Part shown: piece after piece, positions 54,285 through 63,904 of the stretch
Numbering within the stretch: position 1 is the first letter of the stretch
Layout of the letters: every line of letters starts with the position of its first letter
Source of the DNA: Hydrogenoanaerobacterium saccharovorans
GTDB lineage: Bacteria > Bacillota > Clostridia > Oscillospirales > Ruminococcaceae
Reading direction: 5' to 3'
Assembly: GCF_003814745.1 (NCBI RefSeq)
Contig: NZ_RKRD01000001.1
Coordinates: 1,860,001-1,924,000, forward strand
DNA length: 64,000 nt
Translations under genes and position numbers: made by a program
The notes under the pieces: model-generated
Told to the model about the DNA's origin: nothing
Database searches by the model: none
What the model saw: the letters and a program-made list of their open reading frames with translations, nothing else

Positions 54285-54612
54285 GGTGCCTACTTCCTTT
54301 CCTTATGTCTCTTTCTAAATATCTTGAGTATTCTTCGAAAATAAAATAGAGCTGTGATTTTTACTTTTGTCTAAAAATGGAGAATGCACCTTTATTTATA
54401 TTTTATCAAAAATAAACAAGTTTTTCAATATAATTGAAAAAAATTAGTATTATTTTTCCAATAAATTTAGATATAAGTAGGTATTTGTATTTTCTGTCTT
54501 TACATTATCATTGCAAAATCATACAACGGTTATTGGCTGTTTTGTGTAAAACCATATAATTGTCTCATTGATGTAGTTAATCGATTTGGTGAATCATTAA
54601 ACTTGCAACTGT

Positions 54613-55046
54613 ATAAATGATGTTGCTGGCGCAGCGAGGGTATCGAAAACAACGGTATCGCGCTATCTTAACGGAAAATACGAATTTATGTGTGCCGAAA
54701 TGAAAAACCGTATTAAAGAAGTGATGCTTGAACTGAACTATCGCCCAAGCAATATTGCGCGACGCCTAAAATCGCAAAAAAGCAGAGTCATTGGTTGTAT
54801 CATTGCCGATATTACCAGCCACTTTTCTTCGATATTAGTGAAAGGGATTAGTGACGTTTGCTAAAAAAGCGGATATTAGGTGCTGTTTTTTAATATAGAC
54901 AATGACCCGCAAAAAAACTTAATGGCATTCAGTCTTTACTAAACAGTCAGGCTGACGGAATTATTACATAAAAAAAGAGAAAACCAAAATTTTTGGAACT
55001 GCCTAATAAACTGATCATCCGCTGTTCTACCAAAATAATATGATTA
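54613..55046 (+). pseudogene. LacI-family transcriptional regulator remnant
   Basis: Decayed N-terminal part of a LacI-type repressor. The DNA-binding domain is readable (INDVAGAARVSKTTVSRYLNG, then NYRPSNIARRLKSQ and VIGCIIADITSHFSSILVKG), but no proper start codon precedes it. It is broken by TAA at 54862-54864 and TAG at 54877-54879, both single-base changes from Gln codons, and by a likely one-base deletion near 54921, after which FQSLLNSQADGIIT continues in another frame. The remaining C-terminal ligand domain is missing. No mobile element is visible beside it. The intact protein would have been about 330 residues. Confidence 0.85.
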
Positions 55047-55163
55047 AGTAAATTTTATTGATATAGACGAGAAAAACAGAAACATCCGGTATCCTCAAAT
55101 GGGATATCGGATGTCTCTGTTTAACATAGGATAATTTGAAAAGAAATGTCTTACATCTATCGG

Positions 55164-57638
55164 TTAATATTTGCTTTCTAAAGATTCTTCTTCCATTTCT
55201 TCTTCATATTCTGTTTTAACTTCTTCGTTTTGCTCGTCATCATCTTCGTACCAAGTCAGTTCAGTTTCAGGCAAAGTCTCGGTTTGTGTTTCACCTTTGA
55301 ACCTAAACCCGCCAACCATTTCTTTGAGTATTTGAGCCTGACCGGTGAGCTCTTCAGAAGCTGCGGCGCTTTCTTCAGCGGTAGCAGAGTTGGTTTGTAC
55401 TACGTTTGAAATCTGCTCAACACCCTGTGTCACCTGTGCAATAGAGTCTGCCTGCTCACCCGAAGCAATGGCGATATCATCAACTAAACCGGTTACCTTG
55501 GTTACGCCTTTCACCACAGTATACATTGAATTTGCTGTAATATCGGCTATCTTCGTACCGTTCTCTACAGCCAACACGGTTTCTTCAATCAGCGTAGTTG
55601 TGTTTTTAGCCGCCTCGGCAGATTTGCTGGCAAGATTGCGCACTTCATCTGCAACAACCGCAAATCCTCTTCCTGCTACCCCCGCTCTGGCTGCTTCTAC
55701 TGCAGCATTCAGTGCTAAAATGTTGGTTTGGAACGCAATATCTTCAATGGTCTTGATAATTTTTCCGATTTTACCGGACTTATCGCTGATTTCTCCGATT
55801 GCTTGTATCATTTCCTGCATCTTTTGGTTGCTGTCTTCAACTTCTTTTACGGCTAAAGTAGATTCTTCTCTTGCTTTTCTTGCATTTTCTGCATTCTTTT
55901 TAATCTGCGAAGAAATTTCGGTTATTGTAGCAGAAAGTTCCTCTATAGAGCTTGCCTGCTCGGTTGCACCTTGAGACAATGCCTGAGCCCCGTTGGATAC
56001 TTGGCCAGAGCCACTTGCAACTTGGTCGGCTGACTGGTTGATGTTACCCATGATTTCATTTAAGTTCTTTATAATATTTTTTATGGATATATCAATCTTT
56101 TCTAAATCACCAACATAATTAACAGAAGTATCTACATCAAGGTTTTTATCTGCGATGCTGTTCAGCACATTTGAAATATCCTCAATTACGCCTTTTAAAG
56201 TTTGAGCGGTATTGTCAAATGTTTTTATCAGAATGCCAATTTCATCTTCTGATTTTGCTTCGAGATGAATATCGAAATTACCGTTTGATATTTCTTCGGC
56301 AGCTTTTACAACGTTGTCTATCGGGCTAAGCATTCTTTTCAGTACAAATGCAACTGTACCAACAATAAGAACCAGCGCAATCAATGCCATTACCGACATA
56401 CCGATTGTATTTTTTGTAACAGCTTGATTCATATCGGATGTTTCGAGTGCTGTCATAGCCCACCAATTGGTGTTGCCTGCTTTAATAGGGGTAAAATAGC
56501 GTGTTATTTTTTTGCCGTCTGCGCGCGTTGCTTCATTAGAAAACGCTTCGCCTTTGGCAAAGTCGTTTTGTACTATAGCTAACTCATCTTTGTCCGCAAA
56601 AAACTCCGACATGTTTTTGCCTACATTTTGAATATCTCGGCTGTCGTAAATAATCACGCCTTGCCCATTGTAAATGGTAGCGTACATACTTGGATAGCGT
56701 TTATTTTCTGACTGAACTTTTGAAAAGTTGGTAACATTGATGTCAGACAAGATAACGCCTTTTAACTCATTGTTATAGATAATAGGCGAAGACACAGAAA
56801 CCATAGTAACGCCGTTAAACTTATACGGCTCGGTAAATACTGTTTGTTTTTGCTTTACAGCTTTGACATAATATTCTTCTTTTGAATACTCCGAATGCAC
56901 CCCAAACGGGCGGATAACAGAGTCTGCGTCTGTTTCTGAGACATAAAAAGAATAGCTTTTTATGTTTTTATCAAATTTATAAGGCTCAAACATGGCACCA
57001 ACTGCTATAATGTCTTCATTATTAACCGCTGCGTTTCTAGCTGTTTCGGTAAGATATTTTTCAGCGTCCAATTTCACCTTGTTGATTTCCATATTGTAAA
57101 TACTGCTTATATATTTCTCTTTCTCCTGCTCCGATTCATTTTTTTTAGCAGAAGTTGAGGATTTTACAGTTTTTGATGCTGCCGATGTCGTTTTACCGGT
57201 TGAGTTTTTGGCATCTTTTGTTGTTTCAGTTTTGCTAGCGGTTGCTTTCGTATCTTTCGCTGCAGTTGCTTTCGTATCTTTTGCTGCAGTTGCTGTTTTA
57301 CCTGTAGATGCTTTATCGTCTTTTGTTGCTGCGGTTTTGCCGGAAGGTGTTTCGCCCTCATTTGCCTGCTTGCCTAATTCTTGCTCTTCTTGCTTGTATG
57401 CTTTTAGCAGATAGGAACGCATGTCATTTGTAGCGTTTTCAGCTGTATCCAAAATTTGCTGTACCTGCAAACCGTTGGATTTTGACAAGGCATTAAATTC
57501 TGCAGATATGGTATCCTCAATCACATTCTGTGAGGAAATAACTGCAAATCCGATTAAAATAACAAAAATCACAATGAGCAAAGCAGTAACCGTGTATGCG
57601 ATTTTTGTCGCCAATTTCATCTTTTTGGTAAATCTCAT
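55164..57638 (-). CDS. methyl-accepting chemotaxis protein with Lys/Thr/Ala-rich insert
   Basis: About 824-residue chemoreceptor: membrane helix ([21 protein letters not shown]), extracellular Cache domain, second helix, HAMP and the standard signalling tip ([19 protein letters not shown]). Between the first helix and the Cache core lies an insert of about 75 residues made almost only of Lys, Thr, Ala, Ser and Asp, with TAAKDTKA repeated; the other chemoreceptor in this window lacks it. The C terminus is acidic ([14 protein letters not shown]). Start taken as ATG 57638, after AAGGAAGG; a GTG at 57728 in frame sits inside a GGAGG sequence and is unlikely. Confidence 0.93.
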   Translation of the reverse strand: MRFTKKMKLATKIAYTVTALLIVIFVILIGFAVISSQNVIEDTISAEFNALSKSNGLQVQQILDTAENATNDMRSYLLKAYKQEEQELGKQANEGETPSGKTAATKDDKASTGKTATAAKDTKATAAKDTKATASKTETTKDAKNSTGKTTSAASKTVKSSTSAKKNESEQEKEKYISSIYNMEINKVKLDAEKYLTETARNAAVNNEDIIAVGAMFEPYKFDKNIKSYSFYVSETDADSVIRPFGVHSEYSKEEYYVKAVKQKQTVFTEPYKFNGVTMVSVSSPIIYNNELKGVILSDINVTNFSKVQSENKRYPSMYATIYNGQGVIIYDSRDIQNVGKNMSEFFADKDELAIVQNDFAKGEAFSNEATRADGKKITRYFTPIKAGNTNWWAMTALETSDMNQAVTKNTIGMSVMALIALVLIVGTVAFVLKRMLSPIDNVVKAAEEISNGNFDIHLEAKSEDEIGILIKTFDNTAQTLKGVIEDISNVLNSIADKNLDVDTSVNYVGDLEKIDISIKNIIKNLNEIMGNINQSADQVASGSGQVSNGAQALSQGATEQASSIEELSATITEISSQIKKNAENARKAREESTLAVKEVEDSNQKMQEMIQAIGEISDKSGKIGKIIKTIEDIAFQTNILALNAAVEAARAGVAGRGFAVVADEVRNLASKSAEAAKNTTTLIEETVLAVENGTKIADITANSMYTVVKGVTKVTGLVDDIAIASGEQADSIAQVTQGVEQISNVVQTNSATAEESAAASEELTGQAQILKEMVGGFRFKGETQTETLPETELTWYEDDDEQNEEVKTEYEEEMEEESLESKY
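57241..57288. repeat. 24-bp tandem repeat in the chemoreceptor gene
   Basis: Two adjacent 24-base units (57241-57264, 57265-57288) differing at one position, each encoding TAAKDTKA on the minus strand, with decayed relatives on both sides. Recent slippage or unequal exchange is the simple explanation. Confidence 0.8.
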
Positions 57639-57818
57639 GATTATGTTGTCCTTCCTTACTCTGTAGTCAAAATCATTGCTTAATATGTTGTATTTTGGGA
57701 TGGGTAATGATTTATCCTTAACTACCACCTCCTACTAATGGCTAATTAAGCAATGAATAAATCGATGTGCGTTAAACCGAGCTTAACATAAAACTATTAA
57801 AAGTTTCTCCATTATTAT

Positions 57819-57845
57819 ATTTCGACATAATTTGCAGATTCTTTA
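57819..57845 (-). promoter_or_regulatory. possible motility-type (sigma-28) promoter of the chemoreceptor gene
   Basis: TAAA (57842-57845), 15-base spacer, GTCGAAAT (57819-57826) on the minus strand, a partial match (5 of 8) to the GCCGATAA element used for chemotaxis genes. A TATAAT also lies nearby without a good -35. Confidence 0.3.
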
Positions 57846-57865
57846 TTGATTTTTGAAATATAAAT

Positions 57866-57923
57866 CAATCTATCAAAGAACCACAGTTTTCGCGCGCGAA
57901 AACTGTGGTTCTTTGATAGATTG
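57866..57923. repeat. perfect 58-bp palindrome
   Basis: Two 29-base arms are exact complements with no spacer; the centre is CGCG|CGCG and the outer ends read CAATC/GATTG. It lies 37 bases after the stop of the glycosidase-like gene and about 230 bases before the chemoreceptor start. It may act as a terminator for the minus-strand operon (followed by ATTTATATTTC), but it is much longer and more exact than the other terminators here. Confidence 0.9.
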
Positions 57924-57960
57924 CGGAGCTGCTTAAAACAGTCCTTTTTTTCTTGTCGCA

Positions 57961-59988
57961 TTATTCAAAAATAACACAGAGCAGACGTTGATTTTCTAAG
58001 TTTATTGTAACCTGCCCTGTTGCCAAGTTGTTCTCTTGTGCAGCCCAACTAAGATCATAAATAGTTTGCTTTGTGCATGCTTTAGGCAGTTTTACAGTTG
58101 CACTGCCTTTTTCTGTTAAATCTGCATTACCGCATAATATCATAAGCTTACCATCTTCAAGCTCCCAACAAGTTGCATCGCAACCCTCAGCAATGGAATC
58201 AATCCATAAATCATCTTTAAATTGTGCGTGATGAAGATAAGGCTGGATATTTTTTCTGAAAGACAGCGCCTCTTTTGCATAGATATGGTACTCGCCTGCG
58301 TTTGGAGTCAGCCTTGTGGTAATGCCCATCCAGAGGACATTCCCCAGTAAAATGGTCCTTTGCATATCTCTAAAGAACCAAGTGTATTTCTTTTGCTCAT
58401 CTTCTTCCCATCCTCTGGGGTTTACCATATTAACCTGAACAAATTCAGGGAAAGTATATTTAAACACATTGTAGTGCTCATCATAATCTGCGCCGTTCCA
58501 TGTTAAATTGCCCCATGTATAGCTACCGTAAATATCGCCGCAATTTTCGGTCATCAAATACGCATTGGGGTTATATTCTTTTAATCTTCTCAGTAGCTCT
58601 TTAAGCACATATACATAGCCATTGTTAAATTCACCTATATTCTCGTGGCTATGCTCTTCACAATAACAGGCAAATGGCTCAGCCGATGCCAATTGGTCTA
58701 GGTAAATACCATCACAGCCATAGGCTTTCATAGCAAACTCTGCGGTATCAATCAGGTAGTCTCTCCACAACTTGTCAGACGGACAGCTTACCGTAAAGCT
58801 TTCAGGACCGTAAGTTTCATAGAGCATGTTGCCTTTTGCATCGCGCAGCGCCATATTCTCTCCTACCAGCTTATGAAAGTCCGATTTTAAATCAAAAATA
58901 CGTGCGTTGATGTATAAGGTAGAAAAGCCGCCGTTGTTGCGAACATATTCTAAACCTCTGCGGAATTCCATAGCAGAGCCAAGCTCCATATCAGGGTAGT
59001 ATTCGGGATAGTAAGAGTCAAACCCTGTTCTGTTCCAGCTGGCTAAAAACATGTGCCGTACACCCCAAGACTTACCTTCGTCAAATAGTTTAGGAATATC
59101 CTTGAATTTATTTTCAACAACACCGGTACGCTTAAAGTTGTAGCATTGGTTTAGGGCATATTCCTCTTCCAAAAAAGCAGGCGTATGGTCTAAATCCAGT
59201 TGAGGAACGATGTATTCTCGGTACAATTGCGCACCATAATGCCAGTCTTTTTCAGATACTGCAATGCAGTATTCACCTGTATGATAAGTTTCGCCTTGGC
59301 GGATGCGATGGTGTTTTCGAAACCCCAAACCCATATAAGGTGTTTTTTCTGTTCCACTCTCTGCGATGATACCTGTTACTGGATAACGTGCATCATGAGA
59401 GCCAATATAAAGTCCGTTTTGTGCGTCATAGTAATACATCCAGCTCATAGATGCCAAGCCGCAGTAGTTTATTTCTCTGCGGAATATATCACCATACGGC
59501 TCGCTGCCCGCTCGCCAAAAACCAAGGTTTTTTTCGGTACCGTATTCTTTAATTGGGTTCAGTGTACGCTCGCCCGCATGATGGGGGTAAATAATAGCAT
59601 CATCTTCATAGCTCTCGCCCAAATAAATACCGCTGATGTGCGGACAAAGAACTTCTACAATATCTATTTCTGTTTCTTCGTTGGTAATTTCTGCCCAAAT
59701 AAGCATGCGGTCTTCTTTTGCTTTTAGATGAAGAATTACTTCAACTTTTCTACCGCCAAAGGTTTTATATGTAACAATCTGATATCCATCTTTTGTAGCC
59801 GGCTCTCCTTTTGCGGGCAGCAATTCCATCTTTTCTTTTGTGCTTTTGTCTAGCGCATATAAAGCAATCAACGGTACATTGGGCACACTCTTTATAAAGT
59901 CATCCCCTGTATGGGTATGAACCAAATGAATAAAATTATTAATTTGCAGAGAAAATTCGGCTTTAAAAGTACTTCCTATTATTTGCAT
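57961..59988 (-). CDS. DUF6259-like glycoside hydrolase-type protein (TIM barrel)
   Basis: About 675-residue cytosolic protein (no signal peptide). N-terminal beta-sandwich region (EITNEETEIDIVEVLCPHISG), then a barrel with WNRTGFDSYYPEYYPDMELG, GFSTLYINARIFD, the acidic strand end YGCDGIYLDQLASAEP (candidate catalytic Asp) and LMTENCGDIYG, and a C-terminal beta domain. This matches DUF6259-type proteins related to GH families 13/31/36; the substrate is not known. Start ATG 59988 follows AAGGATG by eight bases. Last gene of the sugar operon, so it probably splits an imported oligosaccharide or glycoside. Confidence 0.75.
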   Translation of the reverse strand: MQIIGSTFKAEFSLQINNFIHLVHTHTGDDFIKSVPNVPLIALYALDKSTKEKMELLPAKGEPATKDGYQIVTYKTFGGRKVEVILHLKAKEDRMLIWAEITNEETEIDIVEVLCPHISGIYLGESYEDDAIIYPHHAGERTLNPIKEYGTEKNLGFWRAGSEPYGDIFRREINYCGLASMSWMYYYDAQNGLYIGSHDARYPVTGIIAESGTEKTPYMGLGFRKHHRIRQGETYHTGEYCIAVSEKDWHYGAQLYREYIVPQLDLDHTPAFLEEEYALNQCYNFKRTGVVENKFKDIPKLFDEGKSWGVRHMFLASWNRTGFDSYYPEYYPDMELGSAMEFRRGLEYVRNNGGFSTLYINARIFDLKSDFHKLVGENMALRDAKGNMLYETYGPESFTVSCPSDKLWRDYLIDTAEFAMKAYGCDGIYLDQLASAEPFACYCEEHSHENIGEFNNGYVYVLKELLRRLKEYNPNAYLMTENCGDIYGSYTWGNLTWNGADYDEHYNVFKYTFPEFVQVNMVNPRGWEEDEQKKYTWFFRDMQRTILLGNVLWMGITTRLTPNAGEYHIYAKEALSFRKNIQPYLHHAQFKDDLWIDSIAEGCDATCWELEDGKLMILCGNADLTEKGSATVKLPKACTKQTIYDLSWAAQENNLATGQVTINLENQRLLCVIFE

Positions 59989-60018
59989 GATATATTCATC
60001 CTTTACTAGCAACTGCTA

Positions 60019-60759
60019 TTAATATCCGTATTTCTCGTAATTATCTAATGCATCGCCATTAATTTTAGAGGCATTGGGCATATGGTTTGATATGTATACA
60101 CTTGGTTTGAGACCCATTTCCAATAATTTTTCTACAACGGTACTTTGGATTGCCCACATAGCGTAGCTTGCACTGATACCGCTTGCCGGACAGATAGACT
60201 GACCCATTTCTTTTACCTCAACCAGGGTGTCTCCATAGTTAGTGCAGTTGTCGATGCAGTAGGTGCATGCTTCAAACAATCGTTTGCCGGAAGGATGTTT
60301 TGAGGTAAGGTGTTTTGAATAATCTACCGATGTAATAGCAACAGTCAGGCAATCTTTTTCGTTTGCTTTCAGCGCTAAATCTACCGGAAAGTAGTTGTAT
60401 CCCGAAACTGAACCAATCATAATAATATCTCCGTCAAGAATGTTGGCACGTCCTAATACATAATCTGCAAAACCAGGTACACTGTCGTATCCTACAATTC
60501 CCCTTGCCGGAGAAGGTCTGTGACGGACAGGGTTTTGAATTTCGCATGTAATTTTGATTGCTTTTAGTGCCATCATACCACCGGTACGCCCAACGCCCTC
60601 AAACATAAGCATGTGGCCAGTGTCCATAATATGCCATGCTGCACCTTTTGCAAGACGCTTTGCAATCTCATCCGACACCTTAATGATGGTATCTCGTTGA
60701 GTCTCTTCAAATTTATTCAATACACTTTTCATGGCTGTAAAATATTGATCCATTAACAT
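60019..60759 (-). CDS. SIS-domain sugar isomerase-like protein (second copy)
   Basis: 246-residue protein with a sugar isomerase (SIS) fold: WHIMDTGHMLMFEGVGRTGG, DGDIIMIGSVSGYNYFPVDLAL (phosphosugar loop), SKHPSGKRLFEACTYCIDNC and a C-terminal PSVYISNHMPNASKIN. It is a distant paralogue of the SIS protein encoded at 61724-62476 (shared TGHx, HPxGKxLxExC and PxxYxSxxxP patterns). Ten bases before its ATG is AAGGAG. It overlaps the kinase gene by seven bases. Role in amino-sugar phosphate isomerisation or etherase chemistry is inferred from the neighbours. Confidence 0.72.
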   Translation of the reverse strand: MLMDQYFTAMKSVLNKFEETQRDTIIKVSDEIAKRLAKGAAWHIMDTGHMLMFEGVGRTGGMMALKAIKITCEIQNPVRHRPSPARGIVGYDSVPGFADYVLGRANILDGDIIMIGSVSGYNYFPVDLALKANEKDCLTVAITSVDYSKHLTSKHPSGKRLFEACTYCIDNCTNYGDTLVEVKEMGQSICPASGISASYAMWAIQSTVVEKLLEMGLKPSVYISNHMPNASKINGDALDNYEKYGY

Positions 60760-61712
60760 GGTAGGTTTACTCCTTTAAGTATATTATTTATAATTTGGGG
60801 GCTCTGTATGTCACAGCCCTCTTTGTTTTCTAAAACATAAAGTACTCCTCCAATACAAGGGGAATATTTACTTGGTGAAAAGCTGCATTGCGGCAGCATG
60901 TTACGCAAGCAATCTTGAAAAGGTCTTATAATCAGCTCTCCCATTTTAGAGACACCGCCTATAAGCGAAACTTCAAGCCCGCAGCTGTCGATTCTGCCTG
61001 CTGCCATAGCAGCAAGGTTTACAAGCTCTTGTGCTGCCTCTTGTAGAATTTTTTGCGCTGTTGGGTCATTTTCTTCTGCTGCTTTTGCTACAATTGTGCA
61101 AAGGGCTGCAATTGCACTGCGTGTAAAATCTTGCTTATAAACTATATGGCGGAGTTCTGCTGTGGTTTTAATATCCAGCTTTTGCAGTACCAACTCCTCC
61201 AGCAGCCCCCCTTTTAATTGCATATCATAAAGCTGCGTCAAGCGGGTTAAGCAAAGGATACCTATATGATATCCACTGCCAAAATCACCTATTAAGGGCC
61301 CCCACCCCCCTATGACTGCTCTGTTTCCCTTATAATCTTTACCCAATGCAAAAGAACCCGTTCCGCTGAGCACAACAATGCCCTGCCCCTTGCCTAACGC
61401 CCCATAAAACGCATTTTCTTCATCACCCTGCAGTTCAATTTTATTAAACTGCAGTTCTTGTTTTAAAATATGTAAACATGGTTTAAAGCCGGGTATAAAA
61501 AGCGCTATTTCAGTAATATCTTTCAATGCTAAATCTGCCTGTTTTAAACAGGTGAGAATCCCTTCTTTTACAACATAAACGGCTTGCTGCTCGCCTGTAA
61601 ATATTGCATTGGCTGCAGAACTTTTTGATTTTGCCAAAATCATCCCATGAGAGTTAAAAAGAAGAAATTCGCCCTTCGTTCCTCCTGCATCGCATACGAT
61701 ATAGTAGTTCAT
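60753..61712 (-). CDS. N-acetylglucosamine kinase-like ATPase (BadF/BadG family)
   Basis: About 319-residue sugar kinase of the ASKHA fold: phosphate-1 loop VCDAGGTKGEFLLF, phosphate-2 VVLSGTGSFALGKDYKGN followed by GGWGPLIGDFGSGYHIG, and adenosine loop VSLIGGVSKMGELI. This subgroup includes N-acetylglucosamine/glucosamine kinases. Start ATG 61712 follows AAGGAG by seven bases and overlaps the upstream SIS gene's stop region. It is flanked on both sides by SIS genes, so an amino sugar is the probable substrate. Confidence 0.82.
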   Translation of the reverse strand: MNYYIVCDAGGTKGEFLLFNSHGMILAKSKSSAANAIFTGEQQAVYVVKEGILTCLKQADLALKDITEIALFIPGFKPCLHILKQELQFNKIELQGDEENAFYGALGKGQGIVVLSGTGSFALGKDYKGNRAVIGGWGPLIGDFGSGYHIGILCLTRLTQLYDMQLKGGLLEELVLQKLDIKTTAELRHIVYKQDFTRSAIAALCTIVAKAAEENDPTAQKILQEAAQELVNLAAMAAGRIDSCGLEVSLIGGVSKMGELIIRPFQDCLRNMLPQCSFSPSKYSPCIGGVLYVLENKEGCDIQSPQIINNILKGVNLPC

Positions 61713-61723
61713 ATTTTTGCTCC

Positions 61724-62476
61724 TTAGCATAGTGCTTTAATTCTTCCTTGATATTCGGCAACAGCAGCGGCATTAAATTCGTCTCCCCCCGGTATATTTG
61801 CACTCATATAAATAGGAGGAAGCATTCCATTTTCTAAATAGTAGTTTTCAATTTTTAAAACAATTCTTTGGGCAATAAACAAGCTGCTAAAGGTAGATGC
61901 GCCGCCTGTTGGCTGCCCGTTTTTTGGTACCTTTACCAAGCCATCACCAAATGGTGCGTGGTTATCAATAACAATATCGCACACTTCATATAGTTTTTTA
62001 CCATCAGGATGGCGCGGTTTTAAAGTTTTAGAAGTTTCTAGCGAGGTAACCGCTACAACGGTAAGCCCTTTCTTTTTGGCATAAAGCGCTGCTTCTATCG
62101 GCACTATATTTATACCGGTGTTTGATGAAATGATAATCGTATCCCCATGTGCTAAGCCGGCTTTACTTAAAACTTCTTCTGCCTTACCGGGCATTCTTTC
62201 GTTAAATGTACTGGATATTGCCCCCTCATGGAGCATGAGCGAGTTATCCAGAATCGGGTTGATGGGAATTAGCCCGCCGGCACGGTAGAACATCTCTTCT
62301 ACAATCATATGGGAATGACCTGTTGAAAAAACATGGAGAAGCCCGCCGTTTTGTATTGAACGGTATGCACAAGCTGCAGCTTGCCCGATGCCCTGCAACT
62401 CATTTTTTTCGACATCCTGCAACATACGGCAAATACGTTCAACATAAACTTCATCGTTTATAAGTTGTGTATCCAT
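61724..62476 (-). CDS. SIS-domain sugar isomerase-like protein (UPF0309-like, first copy)
   Basis: 250-residue SIS protein: HVFSTGHSHMIVEEMFYRAGG, DTIIISSNTGINIVPIEAAL, KPRHPDGKKLYEVCDIVIDN and PPIYMSANIPGGDEFN. The pattern fits the UPF0309 group, whose members sit beside amino-sugar kinases and transporters. Start ATG 62476 with AGGAGA just upstream. It follows the solute-binding protein gene after a hairpin and precedes the kinase gene. Confidence 0.8.
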   Translation of the reverse strand: MDTQLINDEVYVERICRMLQDVEKNELQGIGQAAACAYRSIQNGGLLHVFSTGHSHMIVEEMFYRAGGLIPINPILDNSLMLHEGAISSTFNERMPGKAEEVLSKAGLAHGDTIIISSNTGINIVPIEAALYAKKKGLTVVAVTSLETSKTLKPRHPDGKKLYEVCDIVIDNHAPFGDGLVKVPKNGQPTGGASTFSSLFIAQRIVLKIENYYLENGMLPPIYMSANIPGGDEFNAAAVAEYQGRIKALC

Positions 62477-62506
62477 ACAAATCTCCTATAGATTGGTTAT
62501 ATTATG

Positions 62507-62539
62507 AAAGGTGAGGAGTCTGCTCAGCCCCCCACCTTT
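62507..62539 (-). terminator. intercistronic hairpin after the solute-binding protein gene
   Basis: Minus-strand arms AAAGGTG/CACCTTT extended by GGGGG/CTCCT around CTGAGCAGA, 13 bases after the binding-protein stop. There is no T tract, so partial termination or mRNA protection is more likely than a full stop; it would raise binding-protein levels relative to the enzymes. Confidence 0.5.
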
Positions 62540-62552
62540 TGGTTACAGAAAA

Positions 62553-63848
62553 TTATTTGCTTAAAATTTGTTTTGCCTGAGCATCAACATTTTTCGCAAA
62601 ATCTTCCGGAGCAACTGCGCCTGCCCAAAGAGCTTCACATTCTTTTTGGAACATTGTTTGGAAACCGGCACCGTTCAAGTTTACAGGGAACGGTACAGCA
62701 GCTTCTAATGCCTGAACAAAATATTTGTTATAGGGTGTTTTTGCTTCAAATGCTGTGGTATCAACTTCTTTGGATGCAGGAAGACCGTAATTCATATCCA
62801 AAGCAATTTGCTGCCCTTGTTTACCAGAGAGAAATTCGACTACTCTCCAAGATAAATCCGGATTTTTTGCAGCTTTTGGAATAACCCATGAGTTAACAAA
62901 AGAAGATGTTCTGCTTACACCATCAACAGAAGGCATAGGCAATACTGTGTATTCTGTGCCGTTTGCATCAAAGGTAGAAGCTGTAGATAGTGCGCCTATC
63001 TGCATTGCAACTTTATTTGCCATAAAGGGCGAAAACTCGCTGTCGCCAAACTGTGATGCCTGTGCTGCCGATGGGCAAACTTTATAGGTATTGTACAAAT
63101 CATACATATATTTTAATGCTTCCATAGTTTTTTCATCGGTTGAAAGTACACTGCTTTTGCCGTCATCTGAATACAATTTACCGCCAAAGCTTGCCATGAG
63201 TGCATATGTTTGGTCGGTGTAGTTTTTCCAGTAGTAACCCCATTGGCTTTCTGCTCCAGTGCCTTTTGTAAGTTTTTTTGCAATATCTGTAAACTCTTCA
63301 AGAGTCCAGTTGTCTGCCGGGATTTCAATGCCTGCCTCTGCAAACATTTTTGTGTTGAGATACATTACTTTGGGCGTAACGTCTCTTGCTGCTGCATACA
63401 TAGTGCCCTGTACCGTTAAAGCGTCTTTAACAACAGGATACAAAGAATCTTTGTAATCTTGAGAAGCCATATCGTCTAACGGAAGCAGCATACCGGACAA
63501 TGCGTATCTGGGGATTTGGTCCATAGCAAGCATCATCACGTCAGGGATTTCACCGCCTGCCAGTTTGGTTACCATAGTGTCTGCATATTTGCTCGGGATG
63601 GTAATAAACTCAAGTTTAATATCCGGGTTTTCTGCTTCAAAATCCTCTTTCATCTTCTTAAGATGCTCAACTTTTGTAATGTCCCACCAAGTATAAACTT
63701 TTAGCGTCTGTACTCCAGGTGAAGCTGCATCTTGTTTTGACGTGCCTTCGGGTGCAGAAGCAGGTTTTCCGCCGCAAGCTGCCAAACTGAACACCATAAC
63801 CAGCGCTAAAATCAATACAGTTAGCTTAGAGAAAAATGATTTTTTCAT
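62553..63848 (-). CDS. extracellular solute-binding lipoprotein, family 1 (CUT1 sugar importer)
   Basis: 431-residue lipid-anchored binding protein: signal peptide with lipobox SLAAC (C25), then the type-2 binding fold VYTWWDITKVEHLKKMKEDFEAENPDIKLEFI, GGEIPDVMMLAMDQIPRYA and a C-terminal helix domain. CUT1 systems import di- and oligosaccharides. ACGGAGGAAG precedes the ATG. It follows a permease gene that extends beyond the window; the ATPase is probably a shared MsmX-type subunit elsewhere. Ligand unknown, likely an amino-sugar-containing glycan from the neighbours. Confidence 0.93.
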   Translation of the reverse strand: MKKSFFSKLTVLILALVMVFSLAACGGKPASAPEGTSKQDAASPGVQTLKVYTWWDITKVEHLKKMKEDFEAENPDIKLEFITIPSKYADTMVTKLAGGEIPDVMMLAMDQIPRYALSGMLLPLDDMASQDYKDSLYPVVKDALTVQGTMYAAARDVTPKVMYLNTKMFAEAGIEIPADNWTLEEFTDIAKKLTKGTGAESQWGYYWKNYTDQTYALMASFGGKLYSDDGKSSVLSTDEKTMEALKYMYDLYNTYKVCPSAAQASQFGDSEFSPFMANKVAMQIGALSTASTFDANGTEYTVLPMPSVDGVSRTSSFVNSWVIPKAAKNPDLSWRVVEFLSGKQGQQIALDMNYGLPASKEVDTTAFEAKTPYNKYFVQALEAAVPFPVNLNGAGFQTMFQKECEALWAGAVAPEDFAKNVDAQAKQILSK

Positions 63849-63904
63849 GTTTCTTCCTCCGTATAATTTATTTTTATAATTACCCGTAATGGGGAACCAA
63901 CAAG

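Noticed and set aside
55345..55974. 209-residue open frame on the plus strand inside the chemoreceptor gene
   Set aside because: It is the antisense shadow of the conserved signalling domain, a common artefact of that sequence, with no ribosome site.
57160..57375. Repeat array considered as CRISPR
   Set aside because: The units are direct, unspaced, in-frame coding repeats of 24 bases without spacers or cas genes.
57639..57728. Longer chemoreceptor start at 57728
   Set aside because: The GTG lies inside the GGAGG sequence itself and the extra 30 residues are not typical before a first membrane helix.
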